The translations under genes were made by a program, and so were the position numbers. DNA of 64,000 nucleotides from CAZWLY01 sp964634465. Lineage in GTDB: Bacteria; Desulfobacterota; Desulfarculia; G963662305. The notes beneath the pieces are model-generated. The model had not been told where the DNA came from. It searched no databases and was given only the letters and a program-made list of their open reading frames with translations. The stretch spans positions 186,001 to 250,000 of the forward strand of contig CAZWLY010000003.1 of NCBI GenBank assembly GCA_964634465.1. Reading direction: 5' to 3'. Shown in pieces: positions 17,385 to 26,248 of the stretch; positions within the stretch are counted from its first letter, which is position 1; the number at the start of each line of letters is the position of its first letter.

Positions 17385-18380
17385 TTATCGAGCCCGCTCG
17401 AGGGCCCTCAGCAGCGCCCGGCGGGCGGCCACCTCGACCATCTGCCGGCGGTACTCCTCATTCGCCCCGGCGTTGTTGACGATCAACCCGGCCGCCGTTT
17501 CCATGGCCGCCGCCGAGACCTTCCGGATCAGGGCCTCGGTCGGCTCCTCGCCCTTGAGGACGGCCTCGGCCTCATCGATCGTAAGCGGCGCTGCCGAGGC
17601 CCCGCCGACGACCAGCCGGACCCGATCGACGAGGCCCTTGTTCAGCCCGATGAGAGCCGCCGCCGAGACCAGCGGGAAGTCCAGGAAGGAGCGATAGCAG
17701 ATCTTCTCGTAGGCCTGGCCGACGAGGCCGACCGGCCGGGGAATTCTGATCTCGGCCAGAACCTCGTCGGGCTGGAGAGTGAACGGCTCCTCGCCCTTGC
17801 CGGTGTAGAGCTCGGCCGCCGGAATAATTCGCTCCCCCCGGGCCGAGACCAGCCGCACTTGGCCGGAGAGGGCGACAACCATCGGCGCGCCGTCGGACAG
17901 GTTGGCCGAGGAGCACTCCTTGGACTCGGGCATGATCAGGCAGACCTGCCCGCCGGCCTTGAAACACCGCTCCAACCCCTTGCGCCAGAAATCGGACTGG
18001 TTGTAGTAGAGGCAGCGCGGCTCCAGGAGCAGATTGCCGGCCAAGGTGGCGGTGTGGTGCTGGCAGGAGGGATGGCCGACTCTGGACAACGCCTCGGCCA
18101 GACCCGGCAACTCGGCGGCCACGGTCTCGTCTTTTATGATCTCGGCCAGGGTGACCCCGGCGCCGATGACGATCTGGACCGGATCGACCTCGATCGTCTT
18201 GAGTTCGGCGATGTTCTTGAGAGACAGCAGCACTTCCGGTTGGGCCAGCCGCTGCTTCAGGCGCACGACGAGATCGGTCCCGCCGGCCAACACGGCCGCG
18301 GCCGGACCTTTTTCGGCCTTGAGGGCCAACAGTTCAACCAGACTGGCCGGGGCCTGGTAATCCACCTCGGGCACGGACAT
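17385..18380 (-). CDS. HcrB-like FAD subunit of a xanthine-oxidase-family enzyme, with Fe-S cysteines
   Basis: A 331-residue FAD-binding subunit of the molybdenum hydroxylase family, with the flavin pyrophosphate loop LAGGTDLVVRL at 31-41 and the second flavin motif ATLAGNL at 111-117. An insertion holds Cys123, Cys139, Cys147 and Cys156, spaced 15-7-8. This matches the four cysteines that bind an extra [4Fe-4S] cluster in the beta subunit of 4-hydroxybenzoyl-CoA reductase. Such enzymes dehydroxylate aromatic CoA thioesters using a molybdenum subunit and a [2Fe-2S] subunit, but neither is encoded within the window. The ATG at 18380 follows GGAGAAAGAAAGAG. A perfect palindrome lies 30 bases upstream. 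Confidence 0.85.
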   Translation of the reverse strand: MSVPEVDYQAPASLVELLALKAEKGPAAAVLAGGTDLVVRLKQRLAQPEVLLSLKNIAELKTIEVDPVQIVIGAGVTLAEIIKDETVAAELPGLAEALSRVGHPSCQHHTATLAGNLLLEPRCLYYNQSDFWRKGLERCFKAGGQVCLIMPESKECSSANLSDGAPMVVALSGQVRLVSARGERIIPAAELYTGKGEEPFTLQPDEVLAEIRIPRPVGLVGQAYEKICYRSFLDFPLVSAAALIGLNKGLVDRVRLVVGGASAAPLTIDEAEAVLKGEEPTEALIRKVSAAAMETAAGLIVNNAGANEEYRRQMVEVAARRALLRALERAR

Positions 18381-18409
18381 CTCTTTCTTTCTCCTGAAAT
18401 CAACGCCGA

Positions 18410-18423
18410 TTTTGTATACAAAA
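18410..18423. promoter_or_regulatory. Perfect 14-bp palindrome, candidate GntR/FadR-type operator
   Basis: TTTTGTATACAAAA reads identically on both strands and sits 30 bases before the HcrB-like start codon in an AT-rich patch. The core TTGTATACAA resembles operators of FadR-subfamily GntR repressors. No GntR gene is visible in the window, so the regulator would act in trans. Confidence 0.5.
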
Positions 18424-18798
18424 ATATAGACCGAGGCTCGGCGGGATGTCAAAGGGTTTTGAAAATCGATGGTGAAGCGCGAGCCTTCGTCGCAAAGCAT
18501 CTTCGGCCGTTCATGGCCTGTTCGATACCGGACCGACAATGGACGCCTGCCGCCCTTGGGCGGGCCGAACCCTAAAAAACGTCCCACCCCTGGAACTTAT
18601 CGGCGAGACACGACCCCAAGCCGGCCGGATCGCCCTCTGCCGGGGTGCGGTTGCGGGATCGAATCGGGCCCCATATCGCCCCTGCGCCCCGAACCGCCCC
18701 CTTTATCGACCAACTACCTTGCCTCTTACCCCTCGATTCGGCTATCCTGGGCTTCACCCGACCCTACAATCCTATTCCCAGCCGCGAGGGGAAAGGCC
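18424..18798. other. Non-coding region between divergent genes
   Basis: About 375 bases between the operator palindrome and the DUF169 gene. Open frames here are shadows with arginine/proline-rich composition. The far end (about 18700-18790) is less GC-rich and probably holds the DUF169 promoter, but no clear -35/-10 pair is evident. Confidence 0.4.
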
Positions 18799-19638
18799 AT
18801 GAACGCCGATGTTCTGAAGGAACTGGACAGGCTGCTCGAGACCCTGGGTCTCGACGAGGAGCCGATGGGTGTATTCTTCGCCGACGAAGAGCCGAGCGAA
18901 GGCTTCTCGCCCCGCGAGACGCCCGGCATCCTGCCGACCAAAGACAAGGAGGACGCCGGAGCCATCGACTGGGGGACCGTCTTCGGCAACTTTTCGTGCA
19001 CCATCGGCAACATCTGGCGGGCCCGAAAAAAGAAGACCGTGGCCTATTTTTCCCAGGACCGCTTCGGCTGTCCCGGCGGGGCGTTCTGGATGGGGATGCT
19101 CAAGCCCCAGACGGACATGATCGTCCATTACGTCTCCTCGGGTATCCCCGGTCAGCTCGAAGGCGAGCGCTACATCGCCACCCCCGACGAGATGCGAACC
19201 ATCTTCGAATACGTCGATCCCCAGCCGACTCCGGCCAGATTCATCGTTTTCAAGCCTTTGAGCCTGTTTGCCGAGGGCGAGACGCCGGAACTGGTCTGCT
19301 TCTTCACCCGGCCGGAGTCCCTGGCCGGCCTGCACCAGTTGGTCGCCTTCATCACCGGCCGGCCCGATTCGGTCCGCTCGCCCTTCTCGGCCGCCTGCGG
19401 CTCGCTGGTGGCCTGGCCGCTCCACTACCGGGCCCGGCACGAGGACGTGGCCGTCCTGGGCGGCTGGGACCCCTCGGCCCGCAAGTACTTCAAGACCGAC
19501 GAGTTGTCCTTCACCGTGCCTTGGACCATGTTCCAGACCATGCTGGCCCGTTGGCCGCAGTCGTTTTTGGGAACCAAGAACTGGAAGCTGGTCCAAAAGA
19601 AAATCGCCCGCAGCAAGAAAGTCTGGGGCGAGGAGTAG
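18799..19638 (+). CDS. DUF169 protein
   Basis: A 279-residue soluble protein. The opening helix LKELDRLLETLGLDEEPMGVFF and the motif CTIGNIWRARKKKTVAYF followed by FGCPGGAFWMGM are typical of DUF169, a family common in anaerobes and methanogens that is rich in conserved cysteines (here C in FSCTIGN, FGCPGG, FSAACGS). The function is unknown, although the cysteines suggest a cofactor or metal. The ATG at 18799 is preceded by GAGGGGAAAGG. The cupin gene follows seven bases after the stop. Confidence 0.82.
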   Translation: MNADVLKELDRLLETLGLDEEPMGVFFADEEPSEGFSPRETPGILPTKDKEDAGAIDWGTVFGNFSCTIGNIWRARKKKTVAYFSQDRFGCPGGAFWMGMLKPQTDMIVHYVSSGIPGQLEGERYIATPDEMRTIFEYVDPQPTPARFIVFKPLSLFAEGETPELVCFFTRPESLAGLHQLVAFITGRPDSVRSPFSAACGSLVAWPLHYRARHEDVAVLGGWDPSARKYFKTDELSFTVPWTMFQTMLARWPQSFLGTKNWKLVQKKIARSKKVWGEE

Positions 19639-19645
19639 GGACTGC

Positions 19646-20164
19646 GTGAGCAAGCTGACCGCCAAACTTGTCATCGAGACCCTGGGCTTGAAACCGTTGC
19701 CCGGCGAGGGCGGCTACTTCGCCCAAACCTATCGCTCCGACGAAACCATTCCGGCCGCCGCCCTGCCCGGCCGGTTTTCCACCGATCGCATTTTCGGATC
19801 GGCCATCTATTACCTGCTCACCCCGACGGAGTACTCGGCGCTGCACCGGCTGCCGACCGACGAAATCTTTCATTTCTACCTGGGCGACCCGGTCACCCAG
19901 CTCCAGCTTCTGCCCGACGGCACAAGTCGGGTCGTCACCCTCGGGCCGGACATCCTGGCCGGCCAAGCGCCGCAGGTGGTGGCCCCGCGGGGTGCGTGGC
20001 AGGGAAGTTTTCTCAATCCCGGCGGCTCCTTCGCCCTCCTGGGCGCGACCAACGCTCCCGGCTTCGAGGACGAAGATCTGGAGCTGCCTTTCGGCCATGA
20101 CCTGGCCGCCATATGGCCCGAACAGAGAGACCTGATCGCCCGTCTCATGCCGGGGGGGAATTAA
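19646..20164 (+). CDS. Cupin protein of the DUF985 family
   Basis: A 172-residue single-domain cupin. The N-terminal IETLGLKPLPGEGGYFAQTY and the later SALHRLPTDEIFHFYLGDP carry the DUF985 signature, with histidines H, H and E positioned as cupin metal ligands. VAPRGAWQGSFL follows. Members bind small molecules, and the ligand is unknown here. Start is GTG 19646, supported by GGAGTAGGG just upstream and overlapping the end region of the DUF169 gene, so the pair is likely one operon. The longer frame from 19268 is a shadow of DUF169. Confidence 0.82.
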   Translation: MSKLTAKLVIETLGLKPLPGEGGYFAQTYRSDETIPAAALPGRFSTDRIFGSAIYYLLTPTEYSALHRLPTDEIFHFYLGDPVTQLQLLPDGTSRVVTLGPDILAGQAPQVVAPRGAWQGSFLNPGGSFALLGATNAPGFEDEDLELPFGHDLAAIWPEQRDLIARLMPGGN

Positions 20165-20205
20165 CAGCATCTTCATTTTCGGGCAATCCGGTGAGGAGGC
20201 AGAAC

Positions 20206-22932
20206 ATGCTGCATAAACTTAGGCTTGGCGCCAGAATATTCCTGGGTTTCGCCTTGGTTCTGGTCTTACTGTGCGTCGTCGTCCTGGTCGGCTACCAGGG
20301 GTTGTTGGGGGTCACCAGCGGGGTGGAACGGGCCGATGAGGTCAACCGGCTGGCCAAAGAAATCCTCCAGGTGCGCCAGCATGAAAAGAACTTCATCATT
20401 CGCGGCAAGGATGAATACGCGGCCAAGGTCAGGGAGGGGAGCCGCCAACTTCTGAATCAAGCCGCAGCCATCAAAGAGAAGTTCGATGTCGCCAGTGAAC
20501 AGATGGACGAAGTGACCCGGGCGGTCAACAACTATATCAAGGCCTTCGATGACTACGTCGCCCTGGCCCGGGAAAAGGAGTCCCGGATGGAAGAGATGGG
20601 GGCGGCGGCCCAGGTCGCGCTCCAGCAGTGCGAAGCCATCCGGGCCGACCAGAACGCCGAACTGGACAAGGCCCAGACGGACAGCCAGGCCGCGCTGAAG
20701 GGCATGGTGGCCAAGGTCATCGAGGCCACCCAGATCGTCAAGCTGTTCCTGGAGGCCAGACGGGTCGAAAAGGAGTTCATCATCTCCAATGGAGATGAGA
20801 TGTGGAAAGTGGATCTGAAGATGAGGATGAGACAGATCCACAAGCTGGCTCAGGACTTCAAGGCGGGTTTCAAGGCCCAGAGCGACCTCGAGCAGATCGA
20901 AAAGTTGACGGCCGCGATCCAACAATACCACGAGGCCTTCGACGCCTACGCCAAGGCGACCGAGAAACGGCGCGAACTCATGACCCTGATGGATTCCAAG
21001 GCCCGAACGACGATGGGCCTTTTGGAAGAGATCGAAGCCAGCCAGAAGAGCCAGTTGGCCCAAGGCCGAAAGGACGCCACCAAGACCAGGGCCGAACTGG
21101 ATATCTTTCTCGAAGACAAGATGGCCAAGGCCGAGCTGGCCAATCGCCTCATCGGGCTGTTTCTGACGGTTCAAAAGAATGTGAAAGAGTTCGTCATGTC
21201 CAACGGCGATGAGCGTTGGGGAAGCAAGGTTACGGCGGACATCGCCAAAATCCTTAAGATCGGCGAAGAGTTGAGGTCGAAGTTCAAGGCCGAGGAGGTC
21301 GTCGCCCAGATAAGCGAGGCCATCGCCGCGGTCAACAGCTTCGAGAGGGCCTTCGACCAGTACGCCACGACGATGGAGATGCAACGCGAGATCATGGCCG
21401 ACATGGGCGCCGCGACCGGACAGCTCATCGACATGGTCGAGGGAATCCAGAACGCCCAGCAGGCCAGACTGACAAAGGTCCAGACAGAAGCGGCCATCTT
21501 TATCCAAGACAAGATGTCCAAGGCCCATGACGCCGAGCGGATGGTCAAGCTCTTCCTCGAAGCGCGCCAGAACGAGAAAGAGTTCATCATCTCGGGCGGC
21601 GTCGAGCAGTGGAAGACCAACGTCGATGACCTGATAGGCAAGCTTCTGGCCATAGCGGCCGATCTGGACTCCCGCTTCAAGGGCCAGGAAAACAAAGACC
21701 AGATCGTCAAGCTCACCGAGGCCGTAAAGAAATACGACGAGGCCTTTGACGCCTTCGCCGCAATGATGGCCGAGCAAGGGGAGGCCGAGCGGCGGATGCT
21801 GGCCGCGGCCAGCCAGGCGGACAAGGCCTGCAACGGCGCCCTGGCCGACCAGAAGTCGGTCATGGAAACCCAAATGATATCCTCCAAGTCCCTGATGATC
21901 GGGGCGGCCGTCCTGGGCATCGTCCTCGGCCTGCTCATGGCCTGGATCATCACCCGAGGCATCACCAAACCTATCGGGCGCATCATCACCGGTCTCAACG
22001 CCGGTGCGGACCAGGTCGCGGCGGCGGCCGGAGAGGTCTCCGGCGCTTCCCAGCAATTGGCCGAGGGTGCGGCCGAGCAGGCGGCGGCCCTGGAGGAGAC
22101 CACCTCGTCGATGGAGGAGATGGGCTCCATGACCCGGGCCAACGCCGACAACGCCAGCCAGGCCGATTCGGTCATGACCCAGGCCAAGGGGGTGGTCGCC
22201 GAGGCCGGCCAGGCCATGGAGGAGACGGCCGAAGCCATGACTCAGATAGCCGAGGCCGGAGCCGAGACATCCAAGATCGTCAAGTCGATCGACGAGATAG
22301 CCTTCCAGACCAACCTTCTGGCCTTGAACGCCGCCGTGGAGGCGGCCCGGGCCGGCGAGGCGGGTCAGGGCTTCGCCGTGGTCGCCGACGAGGTACGTAA
22401 CCTGGCCATGCGCGCCGCCGAGGCGGCCAGGAACACCCAGGAGCTGGTCGAGGGCACGGCCAGAAAGATCGAGCAGGGCTCGGGCTTGGTGGAGAAGACC
22501 CTGGGAGCGTTCAAGCGCCAGTCCGAGATGGCCGGTCAGGTGGCCACCTTGATCAGCGAAATCGCCGCCGCCAGCTCCGAGCAGGCCCAAGGCATCGACC
22601 AGGTCAACAAGGCCATGGGCCAGATGGACCAGGTCACCCAGCAGGTGGCGGCCAACGCCGAGGAGAGCGCCGCGGCCTCCGAGGAGATGGCGGCCCAGGC
22701 CGAGCAAATGAAGGAGATAGTCGGCGAGTTGATCGCTCTGATGGGCGGCCGGGGCGAAGCCCTGGAAAGGGGCTGGCGCCGGAAGAAAAAAGAGAAAGAC
22801 GAATCAGAGACGGAGGGGAAACTCCTCCCGCCGCCGGCCGAGACCGAGCCCCAACCGCCCAGCGGCGAGGTCTCGCCGGAAGAGGTGATCCCGTTCGACG
22901 AGGACTCGACGGACGATCTGGCCGAATTCTGA
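20206..22932 (+). CDS. Methyl-accepting chemotaxis protein with four sensor repeats
   Basis: A 908-residue chemoreceptor. A first membrane helix spans residues 10-30, followed by a sensor region of about 530 residues, a second helix near 565-585 (IGAAVLGIVLGLLMAWIIT) and a cytoplasmic signalling coiled coil with the hairpin EIAFQTNLLALNAAVEAARA and GFAVVADEVRNLA. The sensor region holds four tandem modules opening near residues 55, 183, 321 and 452 with R/K-x-E-K-x-F-(I/V)-(I/M)-S/R-N/G-G, each followed by about 100 helical residues. This resembles helical bimodular ligand-binding domains, but the number of copies is unusual. The ATG follows GAGGAGG. No CheR-docking pentapeptide is seen at the acidic C-terminus. 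Confidence 0.93.
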   Translation: MLHKLRLGARIFLGFALVLVLLCVVVLVGYQGLLGVTSGVERADEVNRLAKEILQVRQHEKNFIIRGKDEYAAKVREGSRQLLNQAAAIKEKFDVASEQMDEVTRAVNNYIKAFDDYVALAREKESRMEEMGAAAQVALQQCEAIRADQNAELDKAQTDSQAALKGMVAKVIEATQIVKLFLEARRVEKEFIISNGDEMWKVDLKMRMRQIHKLAQDFKAGFKAQSDLEQIEKLTAAIQQYHEAFDAYAKATEKRRELMTLMDSKARTTMGLLEEIEASQKSQLAQGRKDATKTRAELDIFLEDKMAKAELANRLIGLFLTVQKNVKEFVMSNGDERWGSKVTADIAKILKIGEELRSKFKAEEVVAQISEAIAAVNSFERAFDQYATTMEMQREIMADMGAATGQLIDMVEGIQNAQQARLTKVQTEAAIFIQDKMSKAHDAERMVKLFLEARQNEKEFIISGGVEQWKTNVDDLIGKLLAIAADLDSRFKGQENKDQIVKLTEAVKKYDEAFDAFAAMMAEQGEAERRMLAAASQADKACNGALADQKSVMETQMISSKSLMIGAAVLGIVLGLLMAWIITRGITKPIGRIITGLNAGADQVAAAAGEVSGASQQLAEGAAEQAAALEETTSSMEEMGSMTRANADNASQADSVMTQAKGVVAEAGQAMEETAEAMTQIAEAGAETSKIVKSIDEIAFQTNLLALNAAVEAARAGEAGQGFAVVADEVRNLAMRAAEAARNTQELVEGTARKIEQGSGLVEKTLGAFKRQSEMAGQVATLISEIAAASSEQAQGIDQVNKAMGQMDQVTQQVAANAEESAAASEEMAAQAEQMKEIVGELIALMGGRGEALERGWRRKKKEKDESETEGKLLPPPAETEPQPPSGEVSPEEVIPFDEDSTDDLAEF

Positions 22933-22969
22933 CCGGCCGAAGGGATCGTCTCGGAATAAAACAAGCCGG

Positions 22970-23006
22970 CCCGCGGATCGATGGCGAAGCGCACTCGATC
23001 CGCGGG
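22970..23006 (+). terminator. Hairpin after the chemoreceptor gene
   Basis: CCCGCGGATCGA (22970-22981) pairs perfectly with TCGATCCGCGGG (22995-23006) around a 13-base loop, 37 bases after the chemoreceptor stop. There is no T tract, so termination would be weak or Rho-assisted, and a simple mRNA-end hairpin is equally possible. Confidence 0.45.
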
Positions 23007-23121
23007 CGGCGCAACCTCCGGGCCGAGCCGGCGGCGGGCGGCCGAGCGGTTCCGACAAGTTCCAGACCGCCGGTCCTGGGACCGTTGAAGACGCCCGGCG
23101 AACCGAATAGAGAGGAGAGCC

Positions 23122-23616
23122 ATGCCTCCTGACTCAGAGGCCGAAATCCTGACCCGAGCCGAGGCCGAGGAGCAGGTCCTGTTGGCCATCCGGCGGGCGG
23201 CCCTGCTCCACGCCGCTCTGGCCGAGGTGCTGACCGAGGAGTTGGGCCGGGAGGCCGGGCGGGAGATGGTCGAACGGGTCATCGAACGCTACGGGACTTG
23301 GATCGGCCGCGCCGTCCGGCGGCGGACCGAGGCGACAGAGCTCGAGCCGAGCCCGGCCAATTACCGGGAGGACCTGCCGGCGCTGGGGTTTACGACCGAG
23401 CCCTTGGCGGAGGAACCGTATCGGGTCCGCATCCATCACTGCCCCTTGGCCGAGGTGTGGCGAGAGATGGGCCTGGAAGAGTTGGGGGCGCTCTATTGCG
23501 GGGTGGATCAGGCCAAGTACCGGGCTTACAATCCGGACCTGACCTGCCGCCATGAAGTCCACTGCCTCAAGGACGGCACGCCCTACTGCGAACTGGTCGT
23601 GGAGCGAGAGGGGTGA
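23122..23616 (+). CDS. L-2-amino-thiazoline-4-carboxylic acid hydrolase-like protein
   Basis: A 164-residue protein whose C-terminal half matches the ATC-hydrolase family. RIHHCPLAEVWREMGLEELG is followed by LYCGVDQAKYRAYNPDL and CLKDGTPYCEL, with conserved cysteines that may bind a cofactor. The founding member opens the thiazoline ring on the way to L-cysteine. Most relatives, including those in anaerobes, are uncharacterised, so the substrate is uncertain. The N-terminal 80 residues are a helical bundle. The GAGAGGAGAGCC motif precedes the ATG. It stands alone between the chemoreceptor and the convergent zinc-ribbon gene. Confidence 0.75.
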   Translation: MPPDSEAEILTRAEAEEQVLLAIRRAALLHAALAEVLTEELGREAGREMVERVIERYGTWIGRAVRRRTEATELEPSPANYREDLPALGFTTEPLAEEPYRVRIHHCPLAEVWREMGLEELGALYCGVDQAKYRAYNPDLTCRHEVHCLKDGTPYCELVVEREG

Positions 23617-23726
23617 GCCGGACCCACGTCCCTACGTAACTCGTCGCTACCGGGCCCGGCCGCACTCGCCGGGGCGGGACGCGCCGGAACCGACCGACCC
23701 GGCAAGATTTTTTTAGAGGCGCGGCT

Positions 23727-23933
23727 CTAGCTGGGCCGCGCCGTGCCGGCGCTGGCGGTCAACTCACACCTGGAAAAGTCGATCGGCCGGCCGCACCCCT
23801 TGCAGGTGTGGGGCTTGTCGAATTCGTCAGAGAAAATCTCGTTCTCGTAGCCGCACTCGGGGCACTTGCACTCAAAGGCCGCCAGACCCTTGAGGTTTTC
23901 AAAACCAGGGCAATGGCGCGGGGTGCTCTCCAT
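23727..23933 (-). CDS. Small zinc-ribbon protein
   Basis: A 68-residue protein with cysteines at 8, 22, 24, 27, 44, 47 and 56, including CPECG and CKGCG knuckles that should bind one zinc ion. CPGFENLKGLAAFECKCPECG followed by EIFSDEFD recurs in small proteins of sulfate-reducing bacteria. The function is unknown. The ATG at 23933 follows AGGAGGTTGTTGCC. The tail after residue 57 (LTASAGTARPS) is low-complexity. Confidence 0.75.
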   Translation of the reverse strand: MESTPRHCPGFENLKGLAAFECKCPECGYENEIFSDEFDKPHTCKGCGRPIDFSRCELTASAGTARPS

Positions 23934-24145
23934 GGCAACAACCTCCTGTCTGTCTGATTTGCCGGTTTAGTCGTCGCTGTAAGTCGTTATTTTATCATGC
24001 CTCCCCCACCTCAGCCAGCCGGGGCGGTATTTCCCTTTACGCCCGGCCGGCGGGCTGGTATCTAGCCGGTCATTGGATCCCCTCCACCGGCGGGCTTGCA
24101 ATGCTGGCCCGCCGGTTTAGACTTAAGATCGATCAAAGAGGAAAA

Positions 24146-25342
24146 ATGACAGCCAAGATTTTCATCAAGGACGGCGGCGTCAAGGCTCTGGCCAAAGGCC
24201 ACCCCTGGGTCTACGCCGGCGGCATCGGGAAGATCGACGGCCAACCGCTCTCCGGCGACCCGGTCCGGCTGCTCGACCGCCAGGGCCGCTTTCTGGCCTG
24301 GGCCTGGTACGCCGCCGAATCCCGCGTCCGAGCCAGGGTGATCTCCCTAAACGAAGCGGAAGTCATCGACGAGGCCTGGCTGGCCGGCCGTCTCAAGGCC
24401 GCCCTGGAGCGCCGCCGGCCGCTCTTAGAGGGCGACGAGATCGACGCCTTCCGGCTGGTCAACGCCGAAGCCGACGGCCTGCCCGGCTTAACAATCGATC
24501 TCTACGGTCCGACGGCCGTACTCCAGGCCCAATCGGCCGGGGCCGAGTCGATCAAGCCCCAGGTGGTCGAGTGGCTGAAGGAGAACATCGGGTCGGCGTC
24601 GATCTTCGAACGGGGCGACACCGAGCTGAGGCGGAGAGAAGGGCTCAGACCGGCCAGAGGACCGCTCCACGGATCCGAGCCGGACGAGCCGGTCAAGGTA
24701 AGCCACAACGGCCTAAAATTTCTGGTAGATGTGGTTGACGGCCAGCGAACCGGCTTCTATCTGGACCGGCGAGACGCCCACGCCCTGATCGGCCGCCTGG
24801 CCAAAGATCGAAGCGTATTGGACTGCTTTGCCTACTCCGGAGCCTTCGCCGTCCACGCCCTCAGCGCCGGGGCGACCTCGGCCGCTATCATCGACTCCTC
24901 GGCCAAGGCCCTGAAAGAAGCCCGGGCCAACCTGAGGCTCAACGGCCTGGCCACCGGCCGTCGGGGGGGCGAACTGGTCCAGGGCAACGCCATGGACGTG
25001 CTCGGCCAGTACGGTCGCGACTCGCGCCGGTTCGACCTGATAGTCCTCGACCCGCCCGACCTGGCCCCGAGCAAGGCTCAGGCCGCCAAGGCGGACAAGA
25101 CCTACGCCGAGTTGGCCCTCAGGGCCATGAAAATCCTGGCCGGCGACGGCCTGTTGGCCGTCATTTCCAGTTCGGCGTCCCTAGGCGCGACCCGGTTCGA
25201 GGAGATCGTTCACCAGGTTGGACTCCGAGCGGGACGAAGGTTTCAGATCACGGCCCGGATCGGCCCGAGCCTGGATCACCCCGCTCTGGCTGGATTTTCC
25301 GATTCGGAGCGTCTGGCGGGAGTCGTCTTCAGATCGGTCTAG
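24146..25342 (+). CDS. rlmI: RlmI-type 23S rRNA cytosine methyltransferase
   Basis: A 398-residue class I SAM-dependent methyltransferase. The N-terminal PUA domain has HPWVYAGGIGKIDG near residues 20-33, the SAM fold has VLDCFAYSGAFAVHALSAGA near 230, and the acceptor motif is VLDPPDLAPSKA near 310. The family adds a methyl group to C1962 of 23S rRNA or acts on similar substrates. AAAGAGGAAAA directly precedes the ATG at 24146, so the extra upstream residues in frame are not used. It reads away from the zinc-ribbon gene. Confidence 0.87.
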   Translation: MTAKIFIKDGGVKALAKGHPWVYAGGIGKIDGQPLSGDPVRLLDRQGRFLAWAWYAAESRVRARVISLNEAEVIDEAWLAGRLKAALERRRPLLEGDEIDAFRLVNAEADGLPGLTIDLYGPTAVLQAQSAGAESIKPQVVEWLKENIGSASIFERGDTELRRREGLRPARGPLHGSEPDEPVKVSHNGLKFLVDVVDGQRTGFYLDRRDAHALIGRLAKDRSVLDCFAYSGAFAVHALSAGATSAAIIDSSAKALKEARANLRLNGLATGRRGGELVQGNAMDVLGQYGRDSRRFDLIVLDPPDLAPSKAQAAKADKTYAELALRAMKILAGDGLLAVISSSASLGATRFEEIVHQVGLRAGRRFQITARIGPSLDHPALAGFSDSERLAGVVFRSV

Positions 25343-25482
25343 ACGGCGCGCGGGAACGATTAACGGATTCACGGAACTGAAAAAGCCTCTACCTCGGCGA
25401 AACAATAGCGCCCCCAGCGTTCCGGCGGGGACCGAGCTTGACCTTGACCACGGCGGCGACCACAATAGATGAGAGGATTATT

Positions 25483-26151
25483 ATGGACCGAGCACCGCAG
25501 AATCTGAGAGTGCTGGTCGTCGATGACTCGGCCGTGGCCAGGGCCGCCCTGTCCGAAATGCTCGAAGAACTGGGCTATACGCCGGTTGCGGTCCCATCGG
25601 CGCTCGAGGCCATGGAAGCGATCGACGGCGAGGAGATCGACCTGGTGCTGACCGATCTGGTCATGCCCGAGATGGACGGCATCGGCCTTTTGGCCGAAAT
25701 CAAGAAGACCAAGCCAGAGCTGCCGGTGATTCTGATCACCGAGTACGCCTCGCTCTCCAGCGCCGTGGACGCCCTGCGCCGGGGCGCCGACGACTATCTG
25801 ACCAAGCCGACCGGAACGGAGCTGCTGGGACACCGGATCGGGGTGGTGCTCAATCGCCGCCGCCTGGTCAAAGAGAAGGCCGAACGCAACCGGTTGGAGG
25901 GAGCCTTGGCCATGGCCGGAGCGGCGGCCCACGAACTCAACCAACCCCTGACGGTCATCCTGGGCGCGGCCGAACTGATGACCCAGATCGACGACCCGGC
26001 CAAACTCAAAAAACTGGCCGAACGGGTGGCCGAGGCGGCCGAACGACTGGGCGACATCACCCAGCGGCTGGCCAAGGTGGTCCGGTTCAAGACCCAGTCG
26101 TATCTGGGCCGGAAGAACATCATCGATCTCGAAGCGGCCACCGAAGACTAA
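25483..26151 (+). CDS. Response regulator fused to a lone DHp domain
   Basis: A 222-residue protein. Residues 8-125 form a receiver domain with acidic D14-D15, phospho-acceptor Asp58 (LTDLVMPEMDG), Thr/Ser near 86 and Lys108. After a coiled linker, residues 135-205 resemble a HisKA dimerisation domain with His150 in AAHELNQPL. The protein stops there and has no ATP-binding domain, so it cannot autophosphorylate. It could act as a phosphotransfer hub or be phosphorylated in trans. The ATG at 25483 is chosen because the start fits the receiver fold. The EAL-HDOD gene follows after 97 bases. Confidence 0.85.
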   Translation: MDRAPQNLRVLVVDDSAVARAALSEMLEELGYTPVAVPSALEAMEAIDGEEIDLVLTDLVMPEMDGIGLLAEIKKTKPELPVILITEYASLSSAVDALRRGADDYLTKPTGTELLGHRIGVVLNRRRLVKEKAERNRLEGALAMAGAAAHELNQPLTVILGAAELMTQIDDPAKLKKLAERVAEAAERLGDITQRLAKVVRFKTQSYLGRKNIIDLEAATED

Positions 26152-26248
26152 CCCGATCGGCCGTAGGGCGGAAACGATGGCCGCCTCGCCCCAGGCAAGG
26201 GGCGAACAGCCGGCCGGAGCACAGCCGTTAATAATGGGACTTTGAAGC

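Noticed and set aside
20266..22707. 813-residue antisense frame over the chemoreceptor
   Set aside because: It is the complementary shadow of a GC-rich gene, with low-complexity G/L/D/H composition and no ribosome site.
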